A stretch of DNA of 64,000 nucleotides, taken from Maratus speciosus (lineage: Eukaryota > Arthropoda > Arachnida > Araneae > Salticidae). The notes under the pieces are model-generated. The model was not told the DNA's origin and searched no databases. It saw only the letters and a program-made list of their open reading frames with translations. Positions 57,801 through 64,000 of this stretch are shown here, in pieces. A program made the position numbers and the translations under genes. The DNA lies in contig OZ010789.1 of NCBI GenBank assembly GCA_963932465.1, positions 596,351,068 through 596,415,067 on the forward strand, read 5' to 3'. Within the stretch, counting starts at the first letter, position 1. Every line of letters begins with the position of its first letter.

Positions 57801-60170
57801 TCTAATGAAAATATTTAATCACAATATATAAAAATAAGAATAAAAGATCACCATATTTTCCGTAAAAGTAATATGCAGATCTCAAAAGTATTTTGGAGTA
57901 CATAAAATTTCAATACCTTCTAGGTATCATTTTCATATAATCACACATTATTTCTAAATAAATTTTAAGTTTGTCTTTATGTATCATAAAATATTATAGA
58001 ATAAAATTTTAAAATTAGTTTAAAAATCTCCATTAAAATGTATGACACTTTATATTAATTACATTTACAGTAAAGTGTTTTCATATTCTTTCAAGAACAA
58101 AGGTTTGGTATTTGCGGCTCGCTGCTAAAACTAAAAACTTTATTCTAGGTTATTTGAATATCGTTTTTATTCTTTGGTAACAACTGCTGGGAAACATACG
58201 AAGCCAATTTTGCAGTATTAAACAGAGACATATATTTCTGTGTTTTTCGAGGTATACAAGAAATGATTTTCAATGCATATGAAATGAAATCTTCGAAGAA
58301 TATAGTTAGAAACAATTAGATTGAAATAATTAGAAAAAAATCACTCACTCTTTTATATTTAATAACATTTGTTTGCGATGAAGGATGCATTTCGTAAATG
58401 TATACATTTTCAAACAGTATAACTTTTTTAAAATGATTTAATATTTAAAATGGCTCTATACGTAAGCATTTGCTTACTAGCAAAGTCCGCAGTTTTGCAA
58501 GTGTCGCTGTTGAAACTTATAAAGCAATATTTCTTTGCCTCATTTAAAACGTAATTAATGGAGTATCCTATTTGTAATTTATATAAAATATAATTCAGGA
58601 CCATGATTTCAAAATATAAAAAGAGCGAAATTACCCTCGTGAAAAATTTATGCACAAATGTCGTGAAATATTTAAAAATATATTTTAATATCAATAATAT
58701 TCTTTTCAACCTCTTAAAATAATTTCATAAATTGTAACAATTTACTTGTATTATTCTTATATACGGCATACAGATAGAAATTATTATGTTTACATTAATA
58801 AACGTCTTAAGAAGCATAATATTTTAACCATAAAAAACTTTTAGTGCAGACATGTTAAATGCACTGTAAAAAACTAAAATAATATACATCAGTTATATTC
58901 AAATTACATTTTATTTTTCACAAATGCGAAAAATCATAAAGAGCATACTTATGCTAAATTCAGTAGGTGGAAAAGCTTATTCATCATTAATCATTAATCA
59001 ATGCGTGCAAGGGACTGTCACCAACATTCTTTTTGATACATTAAAAATTAGCTTTTGTAGAGCTCTTAAATCGATTAAATGCAATTATTTTGGGATTTGC
59101 TTATAAATTTTGGAATATGATTTTTTAAGCAATTATATTTGAAGACACAGAAACCAAGGTGTATATGTGATAAAATTGAAAAAAAAACCGCGCTAAGTGA
59201 ATAGGCTATTAAGAAATAAGGCTGTTAGGAGGTAAATAAATATAAGTGATTTTCTAATTATATGCTGCGTTCTAGTTGTCAAGTAATTAAGCTCTCTAAA
59301 TTACTTAACTGTTTAACTCTTTAATCTCTACTTAAAATTTAAAAAATATTCTACTCTAGTTTTCTTTAACTGTTATTGAAATAATTGCACAAAGACCGTT
59401 GTAAAATAAGCAACAGCTCCATATTTTAATTCAGTCAATTACTGTTGATGTTCCAACATTGATCTCAATTTACATAAAATCTAAATTTTGTCACTTGTAT
59501 CCCTTGGCTTCTGGGGTCCTCATTTCAATTTCATTTTACATTATAAATTAGTTTAATAGGAAAAATATTTTGTTTCAACATATGCTTTTTTTATTCTTCT
59601 ATTAATCAGCCTCTGAGTATAAAATGTTGATTAAACATCTATTTAACGTGAAATATCTTTAAAAAGTAATTTATAATATACTAAAACTTTCGAAAAGAAA
59701 TATTTCATACGTATAGCCTTCAAATATTAGCACTTGATTCCTTCAATATGTTAAAACCTGAATATCTTCTAACTAGAGTTTCGAGAGTTAAAAAATTAAA
59801 TAAAAAATAATTCCAGGCAAATATTGATAACAAATTAAGTAGCAAAAAATGGTTCGGACAATCGCTGCTAATTGATGAGCCCCACTGTTAGACAAAATAT
59901 GGTCTCCTTGCCATCACAGCGTATATTTTATCAACAAAGACACAACTGTTCTTTCTAACAGAGATCCAGCATTCTATAACTGCAAAGGCCTAAGCAAAAT
60001 AACCTAAAAATTCAAATTATAATGATAATATACAAATATTTTCGAACATGAGCTCCCTATCATTTTCATTTTACATGTTATAGAACGTAAAGAAATTGAT
60101 GTAGAACTTATCAATCTAATTTATTACTTTAAATGAAAGGATAAATATATCATGGTTTAGAGATGTATTA
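54830..60170. other. AT-rich sequence, no genes recognised
   Basis: A long stretch with few repeat edges. Small items only: TGTCACAATA repeated at 55848-55895, (TA)n near 56730-56745, and a tRNA A-box-like GTCCCGGTAGCTCAGTTGG at 56857-56875 without a B-box. At about 59860-59990 a GC-richer block (GCTGCTAATTGATGAGCCCC) may be transposon debris. Frames of 60-93 codons (for example 58428-58709 minus) lack recognisable content. Confidence 0.55.
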
Positions 60171-60181
60171 TTACACTTTTT

Positions 60182-60390
60182 GGCACAGATGTCATATCCG
60201 CCCCATATTGGCGCGATCTTTTTCTGACGACAATGTCATCTGCACAACGGGTACTTAACTGGCGCCAAAGTGTCGTTATTTCGCTTGATATGGTAACCCG
60301 GATGTTGTTGTATATGCTGTTGGTGTTTTCGCCAAATTGGTGTCGGAAAAAAAAATCGCGCCAATATGGCGCGTATATGACATCTGTGAC
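60182..60390. mobile_element. 209 bp MITE of the GGCACAGATGTCAT family, perfect 8 bp TSD
   Basis: The ends are GGCACAGATGTCATATCCGC and the inverse GCGTATATGACATCTGTGAC; arms of about 50 bp contain CATATTGGCGCGATC and TTTTTCTGACG. The octamer CACTTTTT flanks both sides (60174-60181, 60391-60398). It matches the element at 41279-41489 along its whole length. The overlapping short frames on both strands here are read from the arms and are not genes. Confidence 0.95.
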
Positions 60391-60398
60391 CACTTTTT

Positions 60399-61815
60399 AT
60401 ATAATAGCTTACTAGACATATCTATAAATCCATGTATTTATTTTTTTTTTCTTGAATTAAGAAAAAAACCCCAGGAAAATTCTTCTTTTTCATTAAAATT
60501 TCCCGGTTCTGAAACATTCAAATGCTAATATGTGCAAACATTTAAACATTACTCAAAAGTATAGTAATAGGAATAGGATGGCTGCAGGATGCAATTTAAA
60601 ACAGTAATGTAAATAACAAACTGTACATACATAAAATAAACAAAATGCATAGATTTGAATCACAAGCGCACAGTCAGTCCCGGATTAATCCAAAGAGAGC
60701 AATCGGTCTATACGACAGAGTCACCCTGGGGATCGGGTGAATTCTGGAGACACAGCTAGTTCCCATAGAGAAGGCATTTACATATGCTTCAAGCATACCG
60801 CACGCAATCAGAAGTTATCAAACTGAGGGTGTACATTTAACTGAACATAACCGTACTATTCGATGTGACCCAATAAAATTATTTTTGTTTTACCCAATAA
60901 TGCTCCAATATTGAGAGACTTTGTTGGTTTATCATTGGATTGTAAGCAATACCATTTTCTTCGGCTTCCACAAATTTCTAGCGATGGACCAAACTATATC
61001 TTGCTACTTGATAAAGTTAAAATGATAATATTTTATATAAATACAACATAATTTTTTTCAGTAAATTATATTTTCTCAGATAAAAAGTTTAATTTCCCCC
61101 AAAATGAACACACGCACACAAACACGCACACACACACACACATATATATATGTACTTATAAACATATATAGATATTGGATCAGTGATTATTTTTTATCTG
61201 TTTTAACTATGCTTAATGATCAATAATTATCAAGCTGATCAATTTTAAAATTCAGTTTTACACATATATACTAATATATACTAGCATAATATATCTTCCT
61301 CAAAAATATATATTTTTCTACTTTTAAAGCCAACATAACATTACAAAAAGCTTCTTTGCTAAACAGTAAATGAAGTTCCCACCCACCCAATCTATGAACA
61401 TAATTTATTGAAATAGTCTCGGCATATCCCGTTTGCAGTTAAAAAGCTACATTTAATCCATTAATTATTTATATCTAATCCGAAGAGTGATACAATTCAT
61501 TTTTAATATCGCATATTAATAAACTGCTGCAATTCCGAACTTTATAGTATCTAAGTAACATAATAACTGCCGAAAGTTTATCGCTTTTAAAGATTTTCGA
61601 TGCAACAATTATAATTTTTATTATATCTATATGGTATTTTCATAAGTTAATAACTAAAATAGAATTCAATTGCGGAATTAACGTGCAACGAAAAAAAAAT
61701 TATCTTTTATGTTTCAATTTGCAATGATTCTTTAAAAGTTTTTTATGGTATACTTAGAACTATAGATAAATTTTGGAAGTTAGCTTATCAGATGAAACAT
61801 TTTATATTATATATA
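60399..61815. other. AT-rich sequence; possible single hAT-like end
   Basis: CAGTCAGTCCCGGATTAATC at about 60672-60691 resembles a hAT terminus but has no visible partner. A (CA)n tract lies at 61116-61141, followed by TA-rich sequence. No genes seen. Confidence 0.45.
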
Positions 61816-61817
61816 TA

Positions 61818-61846
61818 CTAGGGGATCGTACCCGGGCTTCCCGGGT
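61818..61846 (-). mobile_element. Helitron 3' terminus (minus strand)
   Basis: On the minus strand the sequence reads ACCCGGG-AAG-CCCGGGT, a perfect 7 bp hairpin, then ACGATCCC and CTAG followed by T. A GC hairpin about a dozen bases before CTRR with a T outside is the diagnostic Helitron 3' end. The body would extend to the right; no clear TC start was found before the next Helitron end at 62687. Confidence 0.75.
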
Positions 61847-62392
61847 TAAAGAAAATAGGTGAAAACATTTTTGTTTAATTGAAAACTAATATTTTTTATA
61901 TGCAATAATTTTTTTAGATTGCCCACTTACATTCAAAAAGCATTTTTCATATAAAAATTAGAATTATATAATCAAATAAATTTTTGAAATTTATCAAAAG
62001 TGATATTTTCTTATTAGCCTCATGCTAAGAGTTATTTGACCAAGATTTTGCTACTTTTTTGCATCCTTTTTATTCTGATAATTTCAGAGCTTGCACATGT
62101 CTGTTTAATTTGTGCTTTATTTGCATTATTTTATTTATTTATTCATTGGGAAGTTTTTTTAATGGATATTAGCCGTAAGAAAATGATGAACTCTTTATTT
62201 TGTTTTAAAGGGAAAAGGATTAATCTTTCGTAATCAAGCTCCGCGCGATAAAGGTAAATTAAAATATATTTCATGCTTTGAAATTGTTTCTAAAACCATA
62301 GGCAATCAGTAAACTGAGATGAACTTTGCTAACAAATTCCATTTGAAAATAAAAATCCTATTTGGTGATCTAAAAATTTAAATTGTACGATT

Positions 62393-62560
62393 ACAAATAT
62401 ATTAGATTTGTGCTTTTTCAATATTATTCTTTTATTTGTTTATAAAAGAAGTGTTACTTTCGTTAATTTGTCTTTCACAAATATATTAGATTGGTGTTTT
62501 TTTTTTTTAATTTTATTCTTTTATTTTTTTATAAAGGAAGTACTAATTTCGTTATGCAAA
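62393..62560 (+). repeat. 84 bp tandem duplication
   Basis: ACAAATATATTAGATT starts at 62393 and again at 62477, with TTATTCTTTTATTT and TATAAA.GAAGT following in both. It lies within the presumed body of the Helitron ending at 61818. Confidence 0.75.
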
Positions 62561-62686
62561 AATAGTCAGAAACAAATGCTGAACAATTTTTGTTGCTTTA
62601 TGAGCAAAATGTTTGTTATTATTATGTCCGGCACGTGATAAGATAAACTTTTAAAAAATCATGCTTAAAAATTATTTTAGAAAACT

Positions 62687-63145
62687 AGGGGGCTCGGCCC
62701 CCTACGAGCTATGCTCGCCAACCCCCGTCCAGACACCTCAGATTCTAAATGCACGCTAATTTGATCGGCTTTAAAAATATTTCGAAAGATTGAATTATAA
62801 TTTAAAAAACAGTGGCGATCTCCCTATAAACGAATTTCTATTCATTTCTCTTTGATTGGGGAATTTTAACGCCAAATCCGCTGCGGTACTACTTGATTAT
62901 CCTGTCGACCAATTTCGCCAAATTATATATCTCGCCAAACCACTCGCCAAATTATACAAATTGATATAATTTTTATTTTAAATAACGAAAGAACAAATAA
63001 ATTCGTACAACATTAATAAAAACACAAATAAAACGTCGAAATAAAAATAACTTGATGACGTATACACGTGTAACAACATTTCAAAATAAGCTAATATAAA
63101 AGGAATTAAGTAAAGAGAATCTTTGTCTCCTGGTATTTTTTAACA
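62687..63145 (-). mobile_element. Helitron 3' region (minus strand), relative of 41725-42043
   Basis: On the minus strand the end reads GGGGGC-CGA-GCCCCC followed by TAG and then T: a perfect hairpin closing directly at CTAG. Upstream, GTTGGCGAGCATAGCTCG and about 300 bp more match the 42.0 kb copy in inverse orientation, from AATACCAGGAGACAAAG to the end. Compared with that copy, this one carries an extra ~200 bp (62870-63085) that closely resembles 40640-40850 inside a neighbouring MITE. The 5' end may lie beyond the window. Confidence 0.7.
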
Positions 63146-64000
63146 AAGCGAAAAGAAAGTTCTTTTAAATGAGACATTTTAAATTAATTCTCAAAATATC
63201 AAATAAATGTCTAGCGCAATTTCTAAATTTAAACTTTTTTGCAATATTATTTTGTGTTCATTTTATGTAATAACTATAATGTGACGTAAATATGACGTAA
63301 TTTCTCCTAAGACTTCTAACGCATGTTAATGAATTTATTATTTTACATATCCTTTCTCTTTTAAAATTCACGTGTATACTTTTTATGACGTAATTTTTAA
63401 TAAGTTCCTGCTTTTTATACGTAATTATTTAATTCTAATTTGAAAGTTTTTTTCCTGTTTATAATAGTCACGTGTAAATAAATTTTTAATTTGAAGCAAA
63501 CATTATTGCTTGCGCTTTTTATACAGTTGGCAACAGTTTAAATTAGTACAATTTTCTGAAATCTGTAAAAAATATCTCTAAAAATGCTGAAAATTTGAAT
63601 TTAAAATAGAAATAAAACCTGAAAAAATGAGTCAAAATAAAAAAATTAATGCAATCTGCACTCCGGCAAATTCTAACGCATAAAATGATCTAAAAATGAT
63701 TACACTGCCTTGTATAGTTTTTGCTGCTATAAAACTTTTTTAGTGGAACGATTTTGTCCAACTTTAGCATTAAATAACTCTTAAAATAATTCTTCGATTT
63801 GAAAACTGTCTACATCAGCGTGTTTATCAAACATTTCTGTATAAAACCACCGATTTTCATATTTTTGTATGCATTATTTTTGTTAATATTAACGAAGAAA
63901 GGCCTCCGATCACAAAAAAATCAAAACCGGCGGCGGCGGCGGCGGTGACAGCGGTAGTTACTTTTTTTTAGAATAGAGAGATATGATAAATCATTCAATT
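63146..64000. other. AT-rich sequence with a short (CGG)n tract
   Basis: ATGACGTAA is repeated near 63290, 63300 and 63386, and CACGTGTA at 63370 and 63469. (CGG)6 lies at 63928-63945, a striking GC island in AT-rich DNA. No genes seen up to the window edge. Confidence 0.6.

Noticed and set aside
60157..60528. Three overlapping frames with YGADMTSV/YGAYMTSV repeats
   Set aside because: They read the inverted arms of the 209 bp MITE, not a protein gene.
1..64000. Bacterial or viral gene cluster, CRISPR array, rRNA
   Set aside because: No operon-like coding density, no direct repeat-spacer pattern and no rRNA-like conserved blocks were seen on either strand.

Overview
The window is AT-rich eukaryotic DNA, most likely from an arthropod and perhaps a chelicerate; that placement is an inference from the repeat content. 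It shows no bacterial gene organisation, rRNA, CRISPR array or complete host gene. Almost every structure I can support is a transposable element, a satellite or a simple repeat. The only long protein-coding frame is a retroelement ORF1 (gag-like, zinc knuckles) at 29651-31807.

Layout, left to right. 0.9-2.3 kb: degenerate ~290-350 bp tandem repeats. 2.8-6.25 kb: ~325 bp tRNA-like tandem repeats, one of which is split by a 2.76 kb element with ~230 bp inverted arms; that element carries a tRNA-like satellite. 8.27-11.49 kb: a 3.2 kb element with CACTG ends, carrying a 5'-truncated SINE with a perfect 14 bp target-site duplication (TSD). 16.0-16.4 kb: a CCGTATTTT miniature inverted-repeat element (MITE). 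16.8-20.66 kb: a decayed Tigger/pogo transposon, broken by a 1.67 kb non-autonomous hAT element with a perfect 8 bp TSD, which itself contains a further MITE. 24.7-25.9 kb: a pogo-type MITE, a full-length tRNA-derived SINE with a perfect 12 bp TSD, and a tRNA-like satellite. 27.6-32.6 kb: an ORF1-only non-LTR retroelement. 34.13-36.13 kb: a non-autonomous Helitron carrying a 128 bp hAT-type MITE. 38.9-39.8 kb: a 30-31 bp minisatellite. 39.9-42.0 kb: a probable Helitron with two nested MITEs of one family. 47.8-52.5 kb: a 4.7 kb element with Tc1-like ends holding a 680 bp near-palindrome, a 147 bp satellite and a second inverted duplication. 52.7-53.3 kb: a mariner fold-back. 53.3-54.8 kb: a hAT element. 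60.2 kb: a third copy of the 8 bp-TSD MITE. 61.8-63.1 kb: two minus-strand Helitron 3' ends.

Insertion order can be read directly in several places from nesting and TSDs. The elements appear to be non-autonomous or dead: the transposase pieces (Tigger, mariner) are frameshifted and the retroelement has no reverse transcriptase in the window. Most short ORFs in the window look like chance frames in AT-rich or repetitive DNA.
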